Below are positions 34,901-46,900 of a DNA stretch of 64,000 nucleotides, piece by piece. This DNA is from Hydractinia symbiolongicarpus (taxonomy: Eukaryota > Cnidaria > Hydrozoa > Anthoathecata > Hydractiniidae). The stretch spans positions 8,804,001 through 8,868,000 of the forward strand of contig NC_079885.1 in assembly GCF_029227915.1 (NCBI RefSeq), read 5' to 3'. A model generated the notes under the pieces. It did no database searches, had not been told where the DNA came from, and worked only from the letters and a program-made list of their open reading frames with translations. Both the position numbers and the translations under genes were made by a program. Every line of letters begins with the position of its first letter. Position 1 is the first letter of the stretch.

Positions 34901-37900
34901 CAGATATAAATAATATAGAAATGTTTGTATTTACTTTTGAATCAAATTATTAAAAAATAACTTCTGTTGTTTCTTCTTTAGAATTCGAATTGGCTCAAAA
35001 TGCTTTTTTTACCGATCCCAATGATCAAAGTGCATGGTTTTATCAACGCTGGCTACTTGGAAGAAGTATATTTTATTTATTTGTTTATGAAATATTTTTA
35101 GTCCTTTATTTTAACATTTTTTATTTAACTAAACTACAATATTATCATAACATTGTTTGTGATATTTTATTGTGCTTATAAGCAATGAAATATGCCAACT
35201 TATGCATGCACATATTTGATGTTACTCTCTTGTTGTGCACAAAAGCACAATGAAATTCTACTGAGATTGCATTTTTGCAGGTATGAAAAAACATTTTTAT
35301 TTCTGTTAGAACCCCAAGCACCTCGGTTATTGTCATTATCTTTGCTTCGCTCATCTTCCACTGTTATTGCTAGTTTTTCATTACCTGTCAATGTAAGTTG
35401 TTTCTTGTTGATTGGTAAAGTTTTGTTTTAACAGCTGGACTTATAGTTAAAGTATTGTCAATCGTCATCTTTCTCTGTGTCTGTTTCTCCATTTAGCTTC
35501 CTGCCTCATAGCGGCTGTGGCCTTGAAGGGAGTGACCTATTTTTTTAACAAAGAAATAAATGACGTGACATTTTTTCTGCAAAATAGTATTGTGAAATGT
35601 GTAGGCTTAATATGAAACAGTGTTAGTTCTGTAGCTTTCTTTTACTTCTTTAGATAGCATTATGTAACAGTTTCACAATGAATAATGAAACAAAAGACAT
35701 TCAATGGAAATCGATAGAGTCTTTACATAATGGTGCCAATGTAATTGCCAGTTGTGTTTGGGTATCTTTTTTCTAGCCTAATTTTCTTTTATGGTATTGA
35801 TTAGTTATTAGGCCTTAATAAAATGTTTTTTCTGTTTACCTCAACGTTTATGCACAATTATTTTAATGATCAGTTAAAAAAGATCTTGTGAACAGGCAAA
35901 AAATGAAGAAAAATACCTTTTAAATTTTAACAAGTGTTTTTTTTTTCTTTTTGATTTTATTGTTTTGCTAAAGTAAAGTCAGGCGTTTAAATTAAAATAA
36001 ATGTAAAGTAATCATTGCTGAAATAAACGTTTTAAATGATGATCATTTCAAAATATTCGTGTGGGCAGGTGCGAAAATGACTTCCTATCATTTATTTGCT
36101 TATTTGCTTGTTTTTTTCGAGCGACTTTAATAACATTGTAATTGATTTTTAGGTACTAAATTTCCTAATTTTTCTTTAATAAAACTCAAAGTTTTTTGGG
36201 GATTCAAAATAAAAAGGGGCAAATTTTGTTCTCATATTTGTTTTACTTAGGGATCGTCCACAAATTTCGTCCCATTAACGAGACGCTATAAGACGAAAAA
36301 GTTAAAAAAAATTCGTCTCGTTTTGTTCTTAATTGAAATTGAGACGATTTAAAAATCGTCTCATAAATATCAGGAGACGATATTTTGTCAATTCGTCTCA
36401 GAATAAAAAAAGTGGAACAAAATATTTTAAGACGAATTGAGACGAATTGAGACGCTGCGGTAAAATCACGGAGACGAATTGAGACGAATTAAGACGCTGC
36501 GGTAAAATCACGGAGACGAATTGAGACGAATTAAGACGCTGCGGTAAAATCACGGAGACGAATTGAGACGAACTAAGACGACAGGGTTTCTTAAACACGA
36601 AAATTTATTTAAAAAGCTAGTGTTTTTTAAAGTGGTTTTAATGTATTCAGATATTTCAGATAGCGACAGCGACCTAGATTGGTTGTTTACGGACGATTCT
36701 TTGTCCGATGATGAAAATGAAGATTACATCAACGAAATTTTACAATGCGGTAAATATTTATTTTTATCTCGTCGTAAAATTTTCAGCAACGGTCTTGAAA
36801 ACAAAAAAATATATAATTGCCCAATTTATCTTGTGATTTTTCCGTAGTCATGAGAAAAAAACTACTATAATTATAAAACTATATATTTTCTTTATTCGTA
36901 AATTTAAAGCTCGATGATACAAAATCTTTAAAAGATTTGTTGTTTTTTTACCAACAACACACAAATATTCGAAAAACCTCACTATTTTAACTTTTCTCTT
37001 CGCACATGCCGGTGTGAGCATAAGAAGTAAATAATAGCAATTGAAGTTTGTTGCGATATTGCTTCTGAAAATTACGAAAAAAAACTATTTTTGCTTTATT
37101 ATTTTTGTCAACTTGCACTGTTATATTAACTTAATGTATAATTATACTTATACAATTGATTATGGTGGGCTGCACATTGCAAAAAAAAAATTATTAACAA
37201 TTTTATGTGACAGAAACGGCTTGTCAGAAGCAAATAATGTTCCGCAAAAAAACTGTGTGACGTGCGGTTGCATTACGTAAAATGATTTCAGACAAATTAG
37301 ATAGCCGCTTGTTTAGACACTCAGTTGAGCAGCCTAGTGCCCATGGATTAAGATTTGAATCATTTTTTGTAAACTATCACAAAAAAAAATCAAATGGATA
37401 AACTTTTTTCCTTTAGCCTTCAATTTTGTCAATTCAATACGCGATTTGTTTTATAAAAACTGCGTTTTTAAGAGCGTTGAGGCTGAGATTTTGCCAATAA
37501 TTAAGAACATATTAAAAACGTACTCAACCTGAATTCCTTCACAGATTATAAGAACAAAATAATGTATTCCAGTAATCTTTTTTTGTTTGCTTGAATTTTT
37601 TATATTTTGTGCTGGACTTAAACATATTATCTCATGTATATAAATACATAAATTTCAGAAACTTTGGGAAAAATATATCAATAAGAACAAATAGAGGCTA
37701 AATTCTGAAGTCGTGTTCTTACTATTAAGAACAAAATAAGAATAAAACAGACTGAAAGTCTCAAAAGTAAGAATAGCCAGCCTCAAGTCAGATTTTACTA
37801 AATAAACATTAATAAACTTGTTTAGTAATCACTCGCGTCATTATTTGCATTTATAGAATAGTCTTTTTCTTATTTTAGCTTCAAAAAAACGAGGCAGACC

Positions 37901-40900
37901 AGCGCTACACGAGCAACATCCGGGCTTGGTTCCATGTATCGCATCCTACATAAGTCAGAACTCGGCCGAGGCCCATTTGAGGCGCAGAGACAGTATTATG
38001 TACACAAATGGTGTAAGCTTAAAAGATATTGTCTCTCACATAAAAAGTACGCTCGGGTTAAATGTGAGTAAGAGCGCAGTGCATTACCTCATGAGACCGA
38101 GGAGAAAAAAAACCACTTCGAGCAAGCGTCACAAATCGTTGGTTGATGCACGTGTTCCGCCCAAGCGCAACACGGGAGAAAAAAAGATCCATGAAGATTT
38201 TCATTTTTCTTGCTCCCAAGTTAACTTGGTTAATGAGTTAGCGCAGTTATGCAATGAAAACACAATCTCCTTGTCAGTTGACAACAAAAACAAGGTGGAT
38301 GTTGGTATTCCCGCCACGAGTAGACGTGCGCAAATCCGACGTTATCACATCGAAAATGAGGCTCCCATTTACAATGACCACGACTTCCCCTATCCGAATA
38401 GTAAATTAACCCCAGCAGGTTATCAACAATTAAAGGTGAGAATAACAAGATCACGCTCATTATCTCCAACCCGCCAGCCTTTAAAAATAAATAGAAAAAG
38501 GTCTTTGTCTGAAGGAAGCAGTTTTCTGGTCCTAAAATCAGAAAGAACCAAGGACAAAGTTGGTAGAAGCAAAATCAAATGGTCCCGTAAAGGTCCGCTT
38601 TTCATACATTTATATCCTTCACGTTTAGTAGAAGCCACCAACGTCATGCATGTAAACTATCTTCTTCATCTTTTGCAACAAGAAAAAAAAATTAAAAATG
38701 TTTATAACGTCGTTGCAATTGCAGATGGAGGCCCCGACTGGTCAACAAAAGCAGTAGTTAACCTGATGTCGTTGGGTTATTTGTGGTTGAATTTACGTTT
38801 AGATTGTTTGATCGTTCAATGTTACGCTCCGGGGCACTCCCGTTTTAATCCTATAGAAAGATGTTGGTCTTTCCTCACCCAGCAGCTGGTAGGAGTAACG
38901 CTTCCCGTTGAGGTTGATGGAAAAACACCTAATCCAAATGATTCTGAAAAATGGTTAAACGTCCTCGACAATGCTGCAACGGTTTGCTCAAAGTTTTGGA
39001 ACAATAAAATATATGATGGTTTTCCAATAAAAGTAGAAACCTTCCTATCTACAAATCCGTTGCTGAAGGATATCAAGTGCGCGCACGATACTATCAAAAG
39101 ATTTTGTGTTGCATCCAGAAAATCGATAAAATCTTCTGTTGAATTTACAGAGCTACAACAGAAATACCGCTTTTTCGTGAAGCATTGTACGAGGAAAGCG
39201 TATCAAATTGAGTTTGTACGTTGTACTAGCACAGATTGTGACCATTGCTCATCCTTGCCACTTCGGAAGAACCAATTTTTAGACGTGATAAGAGAATTTG
39301 GAGGCACGTGTCCAACACCACAACATAGTGATTTTTTTGCAGGTCACTATAAAACGCTCATCGAGATGGTACAGTCACAACTATGCCGAAATATTTCTAG
39401 TGCATCGCGCATCATGCCCTGCCTTACAACAAAATATGATGTCTGCAATCATGGCTGCAGATACGCTTTTTTTTCAGAAGCAGACAAAACCCGACACATG
39501 AGGTTAATGGACCATTAATGGACATATTTGCTACTCGGGCTACTTAAGGCCAGTCCTTTTTTATTTCGGGGTCATTTTCAATATCTCAAGTTATGAAGAA
39601 TCTGGCATAATTTATTGGGCACCATATTATATGTAAAGTAAAACGCAGAATTCAACTTTTCTGAAAAATTTCGATGGCGTCATAGACCAAAAACGCCCTT
39701 TATCCGCGTTTTTTTCCAAGCGGTTTTCCAAAAGACAAAGCGCAAAAAGATCTGGGGACGAGATTGCAGGATTATTTCGATAAAAAGGCGCGAACAGTGT
39801 AAACCAAGGGTTTTAGCTTAGAGTGGAGACTAGCTATAGCTATATGATATACATTATTTAATATTTTTTTGGAAAAGTTCTTAATATTAATAAAGTTTTC
39901 TTTTGGATACGTTGCTGAAAGATTTGTTCTTAATTGTCGTCGATATATAGTAAAAACTAGCTAGCAAGCTAGCTATAGTTATAATTTTACGTGGTAGCGA
40001 TATAAAGAAAAAGTAAGCAATATTCTTATATTTTTTGGACGCGAGACAGTCCGTCTTTCAGAAATACTTATTTATGTAGAGTGTATACAAATAGCTATCT
40101 ACGCGTCCTTTTAGATGGAGTACAAAGTTAAGTCCTCAGTCCAAGCCTTAGATCCCGAAACTAGGCATTGGCTTAATGCTGTAGTCGTAGAGAATAGTGG
40201 GGAGAGGCTGAAAGTTACTTGGACAGGCTATGCAAAATCGTACGACTGTTGGCTTGACACAAACAATGTGAGGATGCCAATTCTAAAACGGTCGTTGGTA
40301 TCAAGGAATGCCATCAATTCAAAAAACTTCCCGTTATACAAGCACCCTAAATATTTACAAATGGGTCATATTATTTTTGACAGGGTTCGAAAAACAAAGT
40401 TCATTGTTGATGTTAACGATGAATTTAACGCAAAGGTAAATAGATTCTATTTTTGTCATATCATAGTCACATTAAGAAAAGTGTATGCAAAAATGGTTTT
40501 TGTTTTCTATGTTTTCTTTTTTTTATCACGTTCGAATTCGATTTCATACAGAAGACGTTGCATTGTATCGCGTGAATGATGCATAATTTTGACAACACAT
40601 GTTTTTTTTAAAGATATATTGCAACTCTAGAATTACTAAGAAACAATTATTTAATTTTTATTAGAACAATAAGGCTGATATTTGTTGAAAATAAGAATAA
40701 AATAAGAACAATTTCAGACTAAAAACACATATTTAATAAGCAAAAGGTTTATCCGGTAAAGAATATCTCCCAAAGCCCGTTTATTTAGACTTATCCAGTT
40801 TTTAAACTTTCCAAAACTTACTTTTTGCGAAGGTTACCACACGATGCGGCAACTCGGTCATGTACGAATACATGGAGGAAGCCAGTGAAGAGGAAGCCAG

Positions 40901-43900
40901 TGAAGAAGAGCCCACAGGTAATGTGGAAGATAGCGTAGCAGATTCTAGCAAAGAGATTACGGATGAGAGCCACCTACCAAGTGATCAACTAAAATCCTTG
41001 GACTTGGTATTTGCAACCAAAGCAGTCAAAAGCCTTTCACCGTATAAAACCTTGCCAGGCCTTTCACTATCTAAAACCTTGCCTGACCATTTACCATCCA
41101 AAACATCGCCTGATCATTCACCTTCTAAAACTTCGCCAGCCATTAATCTTTTGACTCCGGAAAATTTTCTTTTTAATATCACACCAGAATTACCGTCAAT
41201 CGTGTCCACTTTAAAAAATGATCCTGCTACCGTCTCCACAAGCTCTTTCATTGCTGATTGTGTTCAAAACATTCCAAATTTTAACATTGCCGACCATGAA
41301 ATCGATTTTGAGTCCAACAATCTGGCACAGGTAATCCACGAAACAAAAAGAAACACTGATTTGATACTGGGCCTGTGTCAGAAGTTGGACACAAAAGTAG
41401 ACGCTATAAGCGCAAGAACTGCTGTGCTTGAGAGTTACATCATGAAAAAAAGAAACTTATACGAGGCTAAAAATAAAATTTACCAGGAACCATTGCCCTT
41501 GCCAGCAACAATTACCCAGCCACCGAATAGTTATGTTGAGATGCTGGAAAATAATTTTGATCCGCTACTTTTCTTGCCCACAGAACATGATGACATGGGC
41601 ATGGAGACCACGCATGTTGAAGCACGGCCGCAAGTCGCAACTCCGCAAGCCACACCACCCGTTGGTAAAAAAAACCCGCTACGCAAAATTAACCCATGCT
41701 CCGCGTTAATTAAAAAAGAGCTGGGTAAGCGTTTCACCCTTGCCGAATTAGCAGGTGGCAGGTTGAATGGTGGCAAAAATAAAAACGTGTTGTCACCACG
41801 AAGAATGGGAATAATTTTGCAGAAGGCCAGGAAGGAGCATAAGGAGGAATTTGAAAATAATATAAAAAACAATTTAAATGAAATCATTAACTCAAAATGT
41901 CGAAAGGCAAGTCAGAAAATAAGGGACACCACGGATTGATAAAATAAATAGACGAAATTATTTAGGTCAATTCTCACGTTCCGAACTTTTTTTTTCTCGC
42001 ATTCTATAAAAAACCTTAGGCACAGAAAGGTCAAAGTAAAAGTGTTTTTGCATACGTATTTAGCTACGTATTTATGGACTGGTTTCTTATAAAAAAAACG
42101 TGCATAACGTAAAATGTTGAGATGATTGATTTCCTAAAACCGTGGAAATTTCAGATAAAATTTTTTAGCTCCTTATTCTGACTTGTCTTCGTATTTTAAG
42201 TTTTTATTTTAATATTGTTTGAAAAAGAATTTGTTCTAATTTATTCCGCGCTTTTTTATTCTCGCACTTTTTTTATTCCCTTACAAAATAAAATGTCTTA
42301 CAAAATAAATTTTAGATATTTCTAACTATGATTTATCATAGTTAATAGAAATATCTAAAATTTATTAACTCCCTATTTTAACTTTTCTTCGGGTATAGGT
42401 TCAGCATGTTTATGTTTCTCATAACATACTTAAAAAAAGAATCAAACTGATAAAAAAAACGACAACTCACTCGCACGTGTGCTCTGACCCTCTGAAACCA
42501 ATGAATGAATCACGATTCGAACACAGAGCAGAAGATAAAAATTGTTACATTTTTCTTCTTGAAAAATTCGAAAAGGACGGTTTCTCTTAGCTCCCCAACA
42601 TAACATTTAAATGTATTAAGTTAAAAAGAGCTAATATACTGAAATGTACGAACCATTACAGGCAGAATACACCTAAATACACCTAAATACACCTGAGAAC
42701 AAACATCTTGACATAAATTTTGCTTTTATCCCTGATCTGTGTACTGGTTTCGTTTAGTTAATGAATACCATGTTAAGGCTATTTTCTACCTCAAGAAAAT
42801 TTTCGGCGATTTTTGATTGGCTAATTTTAATGTTTTTCGATGATGTGACGTTTGCGGAGGAACGCCAGCCATTTCGAATATATCTCCCAGTAAAGACGAG
42901 CTATGTTTCGCATCTAACTATCTATATTTAATATCTATATATTCCTTCCTAACAACATATTTAAAGAATCCTAATCTTAAAGAATATTTATGGCTAAATT
43001 CAGTTTCAGATATACTTACCAGTAAATATCGAAAATAACTCAAGATTCCATCTGTCACGACCAATAATAATATTTTTTGTGAGATTTGTTTCGCTTTTCC
43101 ACAACATAGTTCCAGCTTCGAACGACGAAGTTTGCTGTGATAAAATGTTGCCAAGTTTGATAAATATACAGACCGTAACATTCAACAATCGAACGAGTAC
43201 AAACAATGTAGCTTAAGTTAATCAGTAGCTGTGCCACTGCTAGCCAGGAGACCCAGCGTAATTTTTCTTACCACCGGGAAATCGGAGTAGTTAAGGTGGG
43301 AAAATTACGCTGGGTCTCAAACGATTTTTCTGCGGCCAAAATCTGGCCGCGCTTTTTGATTGGCTAATTCTATTGTTCTCTGCTCACGTGATTATTATCG
43401 GGGAAAGCCCTTTTCATCCCGAATATTCCAGCGAGTGGTTTCACTCACCCTAACAAACATTAGTATTCTACAAAGTTTTTACCAAAGTAAGATTTGACCA
43501 AGCTTGGTAAACAACTCACAGATAAATTAAAATGTCCTCCGAAGCGATTAGTCACATTGTTCGATTTAAACTCGGGGTTTCCGCTGAGTCATTCGTTCGC
43601 GTCTAAGCTTTAGTTTGAGAGAAACTCATTTTATCAACTGAAGAAGAAAGCTTAGTTAACTAGGCTATGCCACTGCCGTTCCGCTAGAACAATGGAATAA
43701 TTTCTTTTTCACGGAACAAAATCACGCTGGGTCTCCTGGCCAAGATTTTTAAAGTTTCGTGTTAAACTCACGGAAGTGTTCGAAAATATTTTTCAACTTT
43801 TGAGACGAATTTATTATAGCAGAGACGAATTGAGACGATTTGAGACGAATTAAGAAAATTCATAGACGAAATGAGACGATTCGGAGACGAATTTGTTTTT

Positions 43901-46900
43901 AAAATATGATATTCGGAGACGAATTTGTGACTATCAGGAGACGATATGAGACGAATTAAGACGGTTAAGACACTACAATGTTATCACAAAAAATCGTCTC
44001 GTATGAAAGAGTTAAGACGAACAAAACAAATTTACAAGACGATTTAAAATGAGCCGAATTTAGACGAAATTTGTGGACGATCCCTTAACGTGGAGCAGAT
44101 TTCAAAGATTTCAGAACTAGAAAAGTTCGACGACGATATTACAATAAAACTTTCTTTTCCGGAAGTGAAAAGCTGTCCGGAGTGTTGCCAGCTAACACTC
44201 TCAAAAGGTGATACTTGGTTTCATTTATTTTGTAATTCTGGTAAACAAACATATTTATGTGGGTAACATTGCCCCGGGCTATTTCTATTAAGCCTTCTTT
44301 TTGTTATACATGTTTTGTTTAAGAAAACCTAAGTCAGGGTTTTACAATTAAGTTTTTTCGAACTTTTGTGAGATTTAACCTAGATTTTCTAAACGTGTCT
44401 AAATAATATTGCTATATGTAAATTTTTCGATTTTCTCCTGTTTGTGTTCATTGAAAATTAATTTGGAAACATCTAATTTGCCACTTCTTTAAGGGACATG
44501 ATGTCAAATTTGAGTCTGAACGTCTAATTTTAATCTTTTAATTGCATCTGCTATGCAAAAGTTCTGGGATTCTCAATTGTACTCCAAAAGCAAGAAAATC
44601 TGTCTGAATTTGTTCTTTTGTTAAACAAATTGAGTATCTATAGTGAAGAATTGTTAACGTCTAAAAATCTAGATTAGTTCGAGATTCTTTCAGTGAAAGT
44701 CTAACTCTATGCTGACATAGAATTATTGTGCTTACGCGATATTTCGCGTCTTCCCTGTTATTGAAGGGTTTTTGTTTGAAACTGCAGGGTGTTAGCTAGA
44801 AATTAGCTGTTAGCTGCATTTGAAAACTTCCATGATAATCTTTCGGAGGACGGCCAATGGTGGCGTCTGGAAAAATATACCAAAATTCTATGATTCTGGA
44901 TGCCCTAAACAGCTCTCCCGATACTAATTTGTTAAAATATCGATAAAAGAATTTAAATCATTCAATCCAAAACATTTCATTGTTGCATGCTTTGACGAAT
45001 ACATACTGACTTTGCTATGTAGGTGTTAACAGCATCATGTAGATAATAGGGAAAAATTAGTAAGTCTTAAGAAAAATAGATGTGTGATTGGACAGTCAAC
45101 TAATATCTTCAATTTTCCGTCTAACAGTAAAAATAAAAGCTGTTTTAAAGCCTGTTGCTTTCGGTGATAATTATATAATGTTGTCAATACTCCCGAAATT
45201 CAAGAAGAATATATATAAAAAAATAATTTTCATTTTACACCACCTTAAGTGTTGTGTTTCCGACATAAAAACAATTTTTGTGAACATTACATTGATAGTG
45301 TTTCATCCAGAAAAAATTAAGGAAGGGGAAAAAATCCTTCTAAATGTGATTTTTTTTAAGTGATGCCACTAGTTCTAACCTAATATTCACGGAAATTTCG
45401 CTATCAAAACATATACAAGCTGACAAGATTTGAACTACATCTTTACAAGTTAATAATTTTTATTTCTTTAGGAAGCAACCGTGCACAGTTGTGTTGGACA
45501 GTGGATAATTTATCAACGGACGATGAAAATATGTTCAGGTTGGTATTACACTTTTTTTAGGAAGATGCATACTTTTTTGATTTATAAATTGTTAAATTTC
45601 AATTTTAAATCTTTACAGTCGCTACTTCGCAGTGTACTTTGTTAACATCTATAGGTTTTTACTTGTCTTTCTGTTTTGGTTATCATTTGGTCAGTTGGTG
45701 TCTCTGCACATCTTTTTCTAGTTAGTTTCATACAAGTATTCTCCTGTTCGAAATGTCACATGGTACAACTTTCGGTTGCAGGAAAACACGGACGTTTCGT
45801 GGTCAAATACTCACAGAGGAAGCTTTGATTAAACAAAAACTATAAGTATTTAATTCAAACTAAAGCTAAACTAGCAAAAACTTTTATAAAATTACACAAT
45901 GTGACAGGTTTGAAGTAAGAAAACAAAGATTCTACGAAAAATGTAGCCCCTATTTATGAAGAGGTGACCGGTGAACGACGTGTTTTCCTTCAAAACATAA
46001 TGACTACCCTGAGAAATACAGACTTGTTATTGGTTTTAAATTATTACGTGACATTTGACGACCGGGAGATTTTAAACAATATATTTTTTGTTAGTGATAC
46101 CCATACTGCAGCCAAAACTTCTGTTTTGGAGAATGAACTGGAGTCGTGTAAAATGTTGCTTGAAGAAGAACCAGAAAACAAATGTAATTTTAACCATTTT
46201 TTTATTTTGAGTAAATACGTAAAGTGGATTGTAAATAGCTTTCAAAGTTTGTGAACATTTTGGGTTTTTTTATGATTCTGTGCTTCATCTGGGTGGGAGG
46301 ATCTGCTAGAATTGGAACATATTCCTGGACAAACCGGCTAAAATTTGCAAAAATGAGAAATGCCTGGAGGAATATTGGTTTTTGAATGTATTTTTGTTCC
46401 CGTTCGGTGTTTTTATTCTTTAATTTATGGAAAATTCTTTTTTTTATTTTTTGAATTTCTTTTCTTTTCTTTTTAAACGAAATTACTCCTGGAAAAGGTG
46501 AAAAAAGCCCTGGAATACTTTTAGAAAAGTTTCTGCGAAAGGGTGGCCATGAAGTTCAAGTTGAATTTTTGTTTTGTAATGTGTTTTAATAGGAATAACA
46601 TTTTAGATTTAATAAGAACAGGATTTATTAAAACTTTGAACCTTAAATTCTAAAAAAGGACGCTTCATTACCCGATTGTTTTTCGACTATTTAGTTGTAT
46701 AAAGTTTAGTGAATTATTAGTTTAGTAAATTTACTGTTGTTTTTATTTTTCAGGGACCATGCTCACGATAATTTACTTGATGCGTGCACTTGGCGGTGAA
46801 GGATATATTAAAGACACCGAAGAACTTCTTACTAGACTGATAAAAACCGATTCTATGAGAGCTGGTTATTACAAAGATCTAAGTAAGTGTGTGTTGAAAA

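Larger units (their letters stand above)
36250..44084 (+). mobile_element. 7.8-kb DNA transposon of unassigned superfamily
   Basis: The left end GGGATCGTCCACAAATTTCG plus TC (36250-36271) is repeated perfectly inverted at the right end (44063-44084). TTA stands directly outside both ends (36247-36249, 44085-44087) and is taken as a 3-bp target duplication. Arrays of GAGACGAATT-type repeats fill both subterminal regions. Two intact plus-strand genes lie inside: a DDE-type protein (36641-39518) and a chromo/BEN-like protein (40115-41939). A MITE-like element (43244-43742) is nested near the right end. A 3-bp TWA-type duplication occurs in PIF/Harbinger elements, but the transposase does not show the Harbinger pattern. 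Intact frames and perfect TIRs suggest recent insertion. Confidence 0.9.

Noticed and set aside
41531-41887. 118-codon minus-strand frame
   Set aside because: Shadow of the BEN-like C-terminus of the transposon accessory gene.
36250-44084. Assignment of the 7.8-kb element to PIF/Harbinger from the TTA duplication
   Set aside because: The transposase blocks (DNKNK, DGGPDWS, NPIERCW) do not match the Harbinger pattern, and the partner protein is chromo/BEN-like rather than Myb-like.
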